A DNA stretch of 64,000 nucleotides, taken from NCBI GenBank assembly GCA_949130495.1, contig OX422211.1:394999049-395063048 (forward strand). Direction: 5' to 3'. The translations under genes were made by a program, and so were the position numbers. Shown here piece after piece: positions 19,801 through 31,800 of the stretch; position 1 is the first letter of the stretch; each line of letters opens with the position of its first letter. This stretch comes from Sambucus nigra. Taxonomy: Eukaryota; Streptophyta; Magnoliopsida; Dipsacales; Adoxaceae. The notes beneath the pieces were generated by a model, which did not search any database, had not been told where the DNA came from, and saw nothing but the letters and a program-made list of their open reading frames with translations.

Positions 19801-22800
19801 ATACTGCCGTTTACACTTTTACACTCGCACGTAATAAAATCAGAAGATGGAATAGGTATTTTAAATTAAACAAATATGCTGTATATTTATATATACTGAT
19901 TTTTATTGTGATGGTTTTAGATGCAGTCTCTCTTGGTATAACTTATGATATGACGATACTCTCTCACTTTACTTATGATGTGCAGTTATATAGTTATTAG
20001 AGAGAACTTGACCCAAATGTCCAAAAATGTAATCATCTGCCAATAACCTTAAAGACAATTAAATCAATATAATATATTCTTTTAAATGTGTCGGGATATT
20101 CATGTCAAGTGAATATAATACATCAACCTTCTGGCCAACTTAATCTGATTTCATATCTTTATGACATGATCTTCTTTTAAGAAGATATTTGATGTTTGGC
20201 TAGGACAACTAAATGGCAAATGTGTAGGTGAATTTATTGCTATTGAAATATGTGGAAGGTTTCTATTTCATTCTGTTGAATTAAGCCATTTTCTATATTT
20301 CCATTTCAAATATTTCCGCCATGGTGTATCTTGATGATAGTTTGTTTGTGCCCTATGTTTTGACAAGTGATCGTTCTCCATATGCAAACAAAATTGATTC
20401 GTTGTCCAACATAGTGTAGTAGCTCCCAATTCTCATGAACAAAGATTACTTACTTTTGCAAATTTGAAAAGGGATTTTCAGATTTATATTTCTGCGATTG
20501 ATTGGTTATGTTAAGAAATCATGCAAAGGTGGTCAGAAAGGGAAATGCTTTAAACGAAGAAGATAGTTAAGTGGTCTTTATGTATCATTTTTACATTTGA
20601 TGCTATAGCATATCAATGGGTTTCCATTGCGCTGCATATGGCTCTAATTACAAAGTTACAGTGAGTTTTGTAGTAAGTTTTATTTGAAAAGGTTTGTAGG
20701 ATGTTAATTATACATAATGGTTAATTTGTGGTGAAATGTTTGCTCCTTGAGCAACACATGTACTAGAATTTTTTATGATGCAACAGCTTACACTATTGGG
20801 AACCCAATAATTGTATTTATACTAAAAAGATCACAATTCTAGAAGGTTCCAAAGGCTACAAAACTAAGACCCCAAACATGAAGGGCGGCCAATACAAAGG
20901 GAAAAATACTAAAATATCATGAAATCCAACACCCCCTCTTCAAGATGAAGCAAAGATATCAATCAAGTTTATCTTGACAATGGAAGATTGAGAAAAGAGG
21001 GCCTGACTGATTTGGTGAAAAAATCCGCCGCCTGATCCGAAGAAGGGACAATATGATGGAAATGGGTCCCATATTAGGGTTTATTTGTCATTTTATATTT
21101 GTTTTTAGTTTTCTTTTCTTTTATTTCCTTTTTAGTCTTTTAATTGGTCTTCAAGCATGTTTGGGACTAATTAGGTATGCTTTTGTTAGAAGTTGCCCTT
21201 TTTGGTCATTTTAGCAAATACTTGGTTAACAAGTAAATGCCTCCCTATAAATTAAAATACCCATGTAATCCTCATTTGGGAATAGACTTGATTTTGAATA
21301 TAAGAGATTCTTAGTTTCTCTCTCTGAAATTGGGGTTTGTTTTATTTTTTGGCCATTAACGTGTAGTCTACGTCAAATTGGTATCAGAGCGGGTGTTGCT
21401 CTAACATTGGTGTTTTGGTGTATTGGTGTGTAGCTTATCAAACAAATCGTACGCTACAATCTCAATGGCTCAAAAAAAATCCAAGCAACAAATTGAAGAG
21501 ATTCGAGAGTTGACGCAAGTATTAAACGAGAAATTTGATCGTCTCTTCCAACTCATCTCCTCCAAAATCCAACCTCCCACCACCATTAAAAATCCTAGCC
21601 TGCTCGATCCAAACCCTAATCCAAAGACCTTATACGACCCGCCTCCCGGACTCCCTTCCCACTCGACCCAAGCCCTATCCCACCTAACACCCAAAAAATC
21701 CAGCCCCTCTCTGCCGGCCCCACCCCAGACTCTCCTGTCACCGCCGCCCATCCCACTGCCCTAACCCTACCCCCTACCGGTCGACCCCCCAAAACCCCCC
21801 TACCCAGCCCGCCCCTGTTTCCGACCCAAGCTCTCCTTCCCACTCGACCCAAGCCCTAACCCACCTAACACCCAAAAAATCCAGCCCCTCTCTGCCGGCC
21901 CCACCCCAGACTCTCTTGTCACCGCCGCCCATCCCACTGCCCTAACCCTACCCCCTACCGGTTGACCCCCCAAAACCCCCCTACCCAGCCCGCCCCTGTT
22001 TCCGACCCAAACTCTAGCCCACTAAACCCTTGCCTGACCCGTTCGGTCTAAACCCTTTCCCCAGCCTACCCGGTGGTCCCCACCCCCACCTGATCTGACA
22101 TCTTTTTTTGTCCCACACACCCTTTTCTAGCCCCTTGTCTCCTCCGGCCCACTTCCCCCTGGGCGAAACTCTCCTGACCTAGCCGGACCACCCCAAGACC
22201 CTCAATACAACACTAGAAAATTGATTTTTGACTCGAGACAATGCTTTTTAGGGTTGACATGAGAGAAGCAAGAGAAATGAAGAAGTTTGAAGAGAAAAAT
22301 TGTGGGATGGATTCTTCCTTAAATTTTCTGAAATTTTATTTTGGTCCCCACAAGTTTTTTTGGCACATATTTTTGGAATTTTCACACGGGTCCCCAATTT
22401 TTTTGAACGCTTGAGGACGAACTTGGTTTTAAGAGGGGGAGAGTGATGGAAATGGATCCCATATTAGGGTTTATTTGTCATTTTGTATTTGTTTTTAGTT
22501 TTCGTTTATTTTATTTCCTTTTTAGTCTTTTAATCGGTCTCCAAGCATGTTTGTGACTAATTATGTATGCTTTTTTTAATAGTTGCTCTTTTTGGTCATT
22601 TTAGCAAATACTTGGTTAGCAAGTAAATGCCTCCCTATAAATACCCATGTAATCCTCATTTGGGAATAGACTTGATTTTGAATATAAGAGATTTTTAGTT
22701 TCTCTCTCTAAAATTTGTGTTTGTTTTATGTTTTGGCCATTGACGTGTACGTCACAAAAACTGGACGAATGATGCCGGACCTCACCTTTTTCAGGATAAA

Positions 22801-25800
22801 ATGAATGTCAACCTCCATGTGCTTCGTCCTCTCATGAAGCACGGAATCAGATGCAAGTATAATAGCCGACTTATTATCGCAACATAACTTCAATGATTCT
22901 TTTTCCATAAAACCTAACTCCCCCAAAATCGAACAAAGCCATAAAAGTTCACATGTCCTCTGAGCCATTGCACGGTGCTCGGGCTCTGTTGAAGAACGTG
23001 AAACCACCTCCTACTTTTTGTTCTTCCATGAGATGAGGTGAGAACCATAAAATGTACGAAAGCCCGAAGTGGAGCGTCAATCTATCTTCAACTTCGCATA
23101 TTCTGCACCTGTAAATCATGACTGTATCTGTAAATCATTAGAGATCTGTATGCTTGACTTCCTGACTCCCTGAGGCATAAAACAACCAAAGTTCTGACTC
23201 CCTGAGGCATAAAACAACCAAAGTTCTGGACATGACTTGAGATATCTCAAAATGTGGTAGACAACATCCAAGTGTGCGGTTCGTGGAGTATGCATAAACT
23301 GGCTATCTATACTCATTGCAAATGCCAAATCCGGCCTCATGTTGGTCAAGTAAATAAGACGACCAACCAATTTATGATAAACTGAATGATAAGGAATCAA
23401 ATCACCTATCTCGACCGGAACCATAGGGGTAGGAGTCGGACGACAACTTAGAATCCCGGTATCTTGAAGAAGATCCAAAGTGTACTTACGCTGGGAAAAA
23501 GAGATTTCACGTTTAGACCGAGCCACCTTAATCCAAAGAAAATAACAATGGGGACCTAGGTCCTTCACATCAAACACCTTCCTTATATCCATCTTCACTC
23601 GTGTAATCGACATCATCACCCGTAATAATAATATCATCAACATAAGCCAACAAAATGATGCATCTACCATCGGACTGACGACGAATAAGGCACTTATGAT
23701 CGGAATGACATCGTGTAAATCCCATGGATATAACTACCTCACTGAATCTGCTGAACCATGCTCGGGGAGATTGCTTGAGGACACAGAGAGACTTCTGGAG
23801 ACGACACACATTCCCAGTATACTCCATCTTAACCCGAAAACCCGAAGAAGGGTCCATATAGATGGTTTCGGAGAGATCCCTATATATGAGGGCATTCTCG
23901 AAGTTTAAGTGATGTAGAGGCCAAGAGTGAGAAGCTGCAAGAGAGATCAATAATCGTACATAAGTAAGCTTGTCCACCGGGGCAAATGTAGCACCAAAAT
24001 TCGTTCCAGGAATTTGTGTAAATCCCTTAGCCACCAACGGTGCCTTATAGCGATCAATAATGCCATCGGCTAAATGTTTCACATTGAAGACCCATTTACA
24101 TTCAACGGTCTTCTCCCCGGGAGGTAGGGAAACAAGCTCTCATGTACCATTTCGGTCCAAAGCATCCATTTTCACTTTAATTGTTGGAGTCAAGTTGGCC
24201 CAAAAAAGCTCGATATGGATCTGAAAGACTATCATAGGAAATATGTTGGGAAATGGGATGATTAGAACTACCAATAAAACTATAGCGGGAAAGGGGGATG
24301 CCTAATACTAGAAGGGTGTAATGAGAAGGGAAATCAGAAGTAGGAGGTGGTAAAGAGGAGGGAGTACCCAAGTCTGGAGAAGGAGGTGGCAGAGGCGTTT
24401 GAGGGCGACGAGAGTATATTTGTAAGGAGGGCTCAAAGGTACGGGAGGAGGAACCTCATCAAATATAAGAATAGAACGGGCAAGTGATGAAGCTTCGCTC
24501 CCGTGCGAAAGTTAGTTAAGCATATCCTCAAGGGATGGGGAGTTAGGAGTCTGTAAAGTACTCAACCCTCATAAAAAGGGACATTCTCATGAAAGTGAGT
24601 GATACATGTGTTTTAATACCGCGTCATAGCACTGATGCCCCTTAGACATCGAGGAGTACCCCACAAAAATGCACTGAATAGTTTATCACCAAGTTTGGTC
24701 AACTTGATCTGAGAGGAACTACGATCATGAACAAAACAAATACACCCAGGCACACGAGAAAGAATGTGAAATAAAGTGCTATCTTGTTGAAGGCACTGGA
24801 TAGGCGCTTTCCCCAACAAAACCCGACATGGGGTACGATTTATAATAAAAGTGGCGGTAAGGACAACAAGATGCCAATAGGATTTGGGCACCTTCATATC
24901 ACTCAACAAGCATCGAACCACTCCCATTAGGTGACGATTTTTACGGTCCGCCACCCCATTTTGTTTGGGGGTATATGAGCAAGTGAGTTGTTCCAAAATC
25001 CCTTTTTGATATAGTTGGGATCTAAACTCATTATAAATATACTCACGCCCATTATCGGATTGGATATTGCGAACCACCGTCTTAAATTGAGTTTTAATCA
25101 TTTAGAGAAATTGAATAAACAAGGAGAGAACTTCGGATTTCTTTTTAAGGAGATACACCCAAATGCACCAAGAATAATCATCAATAAAGGTTATATAATA
25201 GCGATGACCAGAAAAAAGCAATAACAGGGGATGACCCCCACACATCAGAATGAATCAAATCAAACATACTAGGAGCACGACTCATATCTGGAATAGAATT
25301 AGTCCTAGTATGCTTGCAGAGTTCACATACTTCACATAAGAATTTTTTGTCTTTACACGCTTTCGAAAAAGCAAGGGAATAACAAAAATAAGTACTAGAA
25401 ATTGACATGCCCTAGACGGGCATAACACAAGTTCAAGGTTTAGAGGGAAACATTATAAAAAATGGAATCTGACAAGATGGAAGCATTGAGACTAAGGGTG
25501 GGAGGTTGCGGTGGTGGAGGTTCCCCAAAATAGTACGACCCGTCGCGCTCATAGCCCCTGTCAATAATCCTCTTCGAACTCAAGTCTTTCAAGAGACAAT
25601 GGGGAGGAAAAAATACAACAACACAATTGAGATGTTTGGCAAGTTGGTTGGCGGACAAGACTCTAAAAGAAAAATTAGGGCAATGCCAAAATGAGGAAAG
25701 AGTAATATCAGGAGACAAACACTCTTTCCCCTTGCTATGGATACGTGTACGGGAGCTATCCGCAATATGCACATACTAACAAATAAGACTGGTGGGTGAG

Positions 25801-28800
25801 GAAAGAAGAGATGACTCTCTCGTCATGTGATCAGTGGCTCCAGAATCCAGAATTTTAGTGGGCTTTGCAGTCTAAACATGAAAAGCGGAGGGGATACCTG
25901 AAGTAATGGTGACACTGGAACTGAGAGAATAATCGACAGTCGGCGGAGAAACCGTATGAGGACAAGTGGTATTAACACCTCTGACCATGATAGATGAACC
26001 GAATAGTCGTATCTGAGAAAAATTCTGTTTTGACGATGGACAATGATGACAAACTATCTCCTTTATCACCACAACGGGATCCAAAAACAAAAGTGCACCA
26101 ATTCATGAGAAAACTTGTAACCAATTGAGCCGGGGTACGTTTTGCCAATGAAAGAACATTTTCACTAATACCCGAATCACCCATAATAACTCAAAATATA
26201 TCCAAAAATTGACCAAACAACAATCTGAAATTCTTAAAGGGCAGATTTGTACTAAAAAACAGCAAGAACTCACCAACAATTACTGGAGAATCAATTTGTT
26301 GCAGGTGCGCATAAAAATTACTGCTCAAATAGCCCAAAAATATGGCAAAATATCCAAAAGAATGCCATCGAACAACCCGGCAGTCCCCCCCCCCCCCCCC
26401 CCACCCCACCCCACCCCCACCCCCCCAAAAAAAAAGAAAAAAAAAACAGCTTAACCAACAAAACCTAAAAGGGTAAATTATTAGGGTTTGACCCGAAAAC
26501 AAAGAAGAATAGATGCTATAATAAAAAAATTTGCTCCAAAAACAACCAATTAGAATATCGATGAACAATATAGGTGAACAGTCGATGAACAGTACCATAT
26601 GCGGCGTGCCTGGAAACAGTACAATGGACAGTAGAGGCGACAGTAACGATGAACAGTTGTTAGGGTTGGGGCGAAAATATATATGGAGAGATTTTATGTC
26701 ATTACCCAACAAACTTTGTTACATGGCTGTAATAAGTATTGCCAGTTGTTATTAGTGTCATTTTGTTAAATGGTTGATAATAACTAGCCAACTGTCAAAT
26801 GGAGGTTTGTATGATCGTTAGTTAGTTAGCGTTAGTTAGAATAAGTCAGTTAGTGTTAACGAGTGAGTGAGTTGGAATAAGTCAGTTAATGTTTATGAGT
26901 CAGTTAGGTTAGTTCTGTTACAAGTTTCTATAAATACCAAATGGAGTTGTAATCAAAGGCACATTGGAAATTAATACAAGCTCTTCTCAATTCATTCTCT
27001 CTCATTTTTCTTCTCTCTTCTTTTTATATCTCTCATCTCCTTCTATATGTAATTCAATTTCTTAATGGTTAGGCTAATCCGTTAAGGATGTGACAAAGTG
27101 GGTATCAGAACACTTTGATCCTGCATGGTTAAAATCACAGAAATCCAACAAAGACAAGATTCACTAGAAGTGAAGGTCAATCAGCTGCAAGAAATCCTCG
27201 AAGCTATGTGAACAACATGACCCCAAATAACGCGATGGGACCTTTTGGAAACCCAGTTATCTTGGAGCCAGAAAAAAGGAATGGACAAAGAGGAGGGTAA
27301 ATTATGCCAGCCATGGGAATACATAAGACCACGAAGGTTGAGTGCCCTAAGTTTTGGACCCAAGAGGGTGGCTCCAAAAAGTTTATTGGTACTTTTTGTT
27401 TAATCCTGATGTGAACGAGAAATTAGGGGTTATTTTTAGTATTTTTAGGGTTTTATTGTATTTTTGTTACTTTCTTTTATTTCCTTTTTTTAGATGTATT
27501 TTCTTGTATTAGTTGTTTTGTTAGTATTTAGAAGAAGGAAGGTTATTGACCTTTAGGGACATAAATGTAATTAGATTCTTAACTTAAAGGCCAAGCAACC
27601 TCCTTCCTATAAATACCCCTTATGTAAGCTCATTTGAGTCATTCCTTGATTTTGAGATGTTATGATTTGAGAGAGTTTTAGAGAGAGATTATCTTTTCTT
27701 GCTCCCATTTGACGTCATTTACGTCAATTGGTATCAGAGCCTAGTCGCTCCACCCGTTGTTGTTGTTGTTGTAAAACAAAAACTCGTAAACAACATCAAG
27801 GTGGGTTCAAGAAAAGATGAACACCTCCGACGAAAATACTTTCAATCAAATCTTGGTGGCCCTCAACCGATTGACAGCCCGGTTTGATGAGATCGAAGCA
27901 AGAGATACTCCACCACCACCCACATTTACACCCACCACCATAAACCCTAACCCTAGCCCCCAAAACCCCACCCACGCTTCCGCAATCCATTCCGCAACCC
28001 ATTTTGCACACCCACCCCAAGAAAATCAAAACCCAAATTTCATTTACCCCCAAAATGCAACCACCATCATTTCTTGGCCAATTTCAGTCACCAACCAGCC
28101 ACAGGAGGGGCAGCAACCCTTGGCAGCCAAACACAACCATCAACAATGGCAGACCCCTTGCTCCTTTCAAACAGGCCCTGCGACCAGCCCCTTTGGTCAA
28201 ACCCAATTGCCGAACAACTCCATCCATGGGGAAGAACACCCCAAACGAAACTCCCAGACCCACACCCATGGTCGGACCACCATTCTGGTGGCCGATGAAG
28301 CTCCTCTGCCCGCTGCTCTCCCCATCCAAGACGGTTGACCACCGACAACCTCTGGTGGACAACCTCCAGCGCCAGAACTTGTTTTGTTTGCAAGAACCAC
28401 CAAAACCAAGTTGTATGACCATTTCTCAGGGTCGGACCACCATTCCGGTGGCCGCAAAAGGCCCCGATGTCACTGTTCTGACCGGCAAGCAGTCGAACAG
28501 TCCCTCCGGTAGTCATCCGGCAGCAACCATCATGGCTGCGCAGTTTAAGGCCTCAAACAGTACCGATCCACCACCGATCTGCCCCCCCGACTTGTGTCCG
28601 GTCATCCTCAACACTTCCGACCTCTTTGCGGCATCAAACAACCCCTTCCATCCCCTGCTTTCTAACAGCAACCCAATTCTGACACTAAACCAGATTTCTG
28701 GCCACAATGAAGCCCGGAAGACCTTCCTGCTCAAGAATCCAACAAATCAAAACCCTAACATCACCACATACTCCCTTTTGTTCGGATCCTTTCAAGAACA

Positions 28801-31800
28801 AATTCAAGAACTAGGGTTTCACAACAAACCCTTGGTTTTTGATTCGGGTGGTACACCTTTTTGATGATTGGCACCAGTGGCAAGAGGAAGAAGATGAAGA
28901 TTGATGCAATATTTGAAGAATCTTCCTCAAATTTTCAGAAATTCAGTTTTGGCCCCTCAGGTTGTCTCCTCCGCAATTTTGAGACTTTTTGCATTCGACC
29001 TCAACTTTAAAGTTCGAGGACGAACTTTTTCGAATGCGGAGAGAATGATGTGAATGAGAAATTAGGGGTTATTTTTAGTATTTTTAGGGTTTTATTGTAT
29101 TTTTGTTAGTTTCTTTTATTTCCTTTTTTTAGATGTATTTTCTTGTATTAATTGTTTTGTTAGTATTTAGAAGAAGGAAGGTTATTGGCCTTTAGGGACA
29201 TAAATGTAATTAGATTCTTAGCTTAAAGGCCAAGCAACCTCCTTCTTATAAATACCCCTTATGTAGGCTCATTTGAGTCATTCCTTGATGTTGAGATATT
29301 GTGATTTGAGAGAGTTTTAGAGAGAGATTATCTTTTCTTACTCCCATTTGATGTCATTTACGTCAAATCCTCTACCTAATGAGCAGTCCTGTTCTTAACC
29401 TTACACTTAGAAGGGAAGACTGTGGCTTGGTTTCAATCAGAGTTTCAAGACCCTAGAATGGTGCAATTGGAGTTGTTTACTTCCAGATTATTTGCAAGAT
29501 TTTCAGACCAAGGGTATGAAGACATGTAAGGACATTTTTTCTCATGTCCAACATGTTACATTTGTGTATGTCGTACGCCGCTACATTTGGCACGTCACCT
29601 CACGATCTCACATGACGGCCTCTATCCGAATTCCGGGAATCGAGCATTCAACATCTCCATTAATATGTCCCACATCTGCCTCAACGACTTCACGGTCCAA
29701 GATTTTAGGGACTTAATGCAAGTGGTACGCAAGGGAAGTCAAAACAGTGAAAAAAGGCACTATAGGAGAGTTCAAGGGCATTTCGTAATTTTACATCCAT
29801 AGTTCGGAGGTTTGGTCAACTAGAAAGTTGAAGAGCTCGCCGCAACGAAGATACTGGAAAAAACGGCACCTCAATCCGAGCTACGGTGAAGGAGTTATGG
29901 CCTTTTGAAGATAGAGAAAATTCCTTAAAGAATGCTGTTTTTTTTGCACGCTGGATAGAATTTTAGAGTTTTAAAAACATGGGATTCTTCATATTTTTTC
30001 GTATAAATACCAACTTCGGGGGAGTTGTTTTGCAAGACTTTAGAAGACGTTTTTGAGAGTCCAAATTACTCTAGTCTTCATATTTTTGAGTCCCAAGACT
30101 CATGTTTTGATTCACACAATTGCCAAACCTTTGTGAATCTTTTGGTAACCCAAGAACACAACTTTTTAGTTTGTTCAAACCTTTGTGGAGAGATCTTTGC
30201 AACCGAGGGCTGCGTGTCATTGCTGAGGGAGTCTCTACAAAGTTTCATGGCTGCGTGTCATTGAGGACTGCTGCGGTTCTTCCTTTGTTGATTGGACTGA
30301 GGTTCATGTGGGTTCGCTGCGTGTGGATTCATTGCTGCCCTCCTGGAAAGGGATATTTCCAGCCGCCGACTACAGAATCCGATACCTGAGGGTAATTCTT
30401 AGTCACTGTATTTTCATTGTAATCCGAAATTGTATGTTACAATATTATAATGAAAATAAAAGGTTTTGCCCCTTTGGGGGATTTTTCCTGAAATTGTTTG
30501 TTTTTATCATGCATGCTATATTTTATTTGATAAATCATCTAGATGCATGTCTTAGGGTTTAACTAAAATTTGGGATTAATTAAAATTGGTTTTTATTTGA
30601 GAAGTCGCAATATTTCCGTTGTAGCTACTCTCTCAAATTGGTATCAGAGCGGGTTACGCTAATTTATCGCGTGATCCTGATTTTTCGAGGATTTATTTTT
30701 TTTGATACAATTTGACTTCTCACGTCGTCAAATTGGTATCAGAGCCTGTTGCACTAAGTTATTGTGTTTTGATCCTGTTTTTGCACAAAAATGGCTTTTG
30801 ATGGTTTTGATGATCTTCGATGTCAAATTTTTGAAAAAATTAATTGGAAAATTCACACGAACTCTTGTTTTAAATCTTCTGTTGAAAACGAATCTGAGAG
30901 GTGTCCTTATTGTGAGGGTGTTGGTCACACGTTACATGAGTGTACCACAAATTTAAAGAAGAAATTGAATAAATCGATTTCTCATGTTTCTACCCTTAGT
31001 GATTGTGATTCGAAAGAAGAAGTTTTTTATGCTTCTAGGCGAGAGTTTCCCATCCGTGTGATTAGTGATGATAGTGAAAGTGATGGGAGTGTGGATGAAA
31101 GTGAGGAGGAAAGTGTAGATGAGCATGACTTGCAAACTGCTTTCAATGAACTTTATGCTGAAACTTTGAAAACAAAGAAAGAAAATTTGAAATTGAAAGC
31201 TCAATTGAAAGAGTGTGCCATAAAAAATAATGATTTTTTAATTAAAGAACTTAGGGCACATGAGAAAATTTTGAAAGAGAAGCTTGAGTACGTCGAGGGT
31301 GAGAGAGATAGTCTTAGAGGGTTGATGGAGACTATGAAAAAGGAGCTTTTAGAGTATGAGGATTCTAAACGAGTACTTGAATCTAGGATAGGTGAACTTG
31401 AGGTGAAATTGAAAGATTCAAGTAAAGTGAAATTTGATTTGGAGTCTAGGTCTGAAAAACTTGATAAGATTTTAGGCACAGTCGAGATCAAAACGGATAG
31501 AGGTGGGATTGGCCTTGAAAAATATGTTGGACCCATTCCCACACTTGTGAGAGAGCCCCCTAGGATTGTTAAGAAAGAGACACCTAAGGTTGTTAGGAAA
31601 GAGCCCCCTAGGAACATCGTGAGAATGCCTCATAGGATCATTAGGAGAGACCCACCTAGGCAAATTCGGAGAGAGCAACCGATAAATTTGAGGAGAGGGC
31701 CACCTTTAGGGAACACAAATCGCCCGATTTACTCTTGCACACATTGTGGTAGGCAAGGTCATCTTAGGCACTTTTGTTATAAGCTTTTAAATGGACCTAA

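Larger units (their letters stand above)
21054..22754 (+). mobile_element. Small gag-type LTR element A (1.7 kb, non-autonomous)
   Basis: LTRs at 21054-21375 and 22444-22754, TGATGG...CGTCA, about 6-7% diverged plus two small indels. A tRNA-Met primer-binding site lies at 21378-21390 and a polypurine tract at about 22427-22443. Flanks CAATA and CAAAA differ by one base. It is inserted in the RNase H tail of the copia element. The 1.07-kb interior has one short gag-like ORF and no pol. It is a sister of element B (27407-29365) by LTR and 3' end. It fits the TR-GAG/LARD type of plant element, mobilised in trans. Confidence 0.88.
27407..29365 (+). mobile_element. Small gag-type LTR element B (1.96 kb, non-autonomous)
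   Basis: LTRs 27407-27726 and 29046-29365, both 320 bp and differing at about 12 positions (about 3.8%). Perfect duplication AATCC at 27402-27406 and 29366-29370. Primer-binding site TTGGTATCAGAGC at 27728-27740. The 3' internal end GAGGACGAACTT...GGAGAGAA before TGATG parallels that of element A, so both belong to one group. The interior holds two overlapping Pro-rich ORFs and no protease, RT or integrase. Confidence 0.93.

Noticed and set aside
21470..21852. Gly/Arg-rich minus-strand frames in element A
   Set aside because: Complement of the proline-rich duplicated region; no independent evidence.
28084..28516. Long minus-strand open frames opposite the element B ORFs
   Set aside because: Shadows of GC-rich proline codons; tryptophan/glycine-rich and without homology.
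30025..30562. Small open frames in the 29.5-30.6 kb LTR that recur at 34.1-34.6 kb
   Set aside because: They are duplicated because the two LTRs are copies; no domain, overlapping in several frames.
31201..31617. Minus-strand frame opposite the Sirevirus-like gag
   Set aside because: Mirror of the charged coiled-coil coding sequence.
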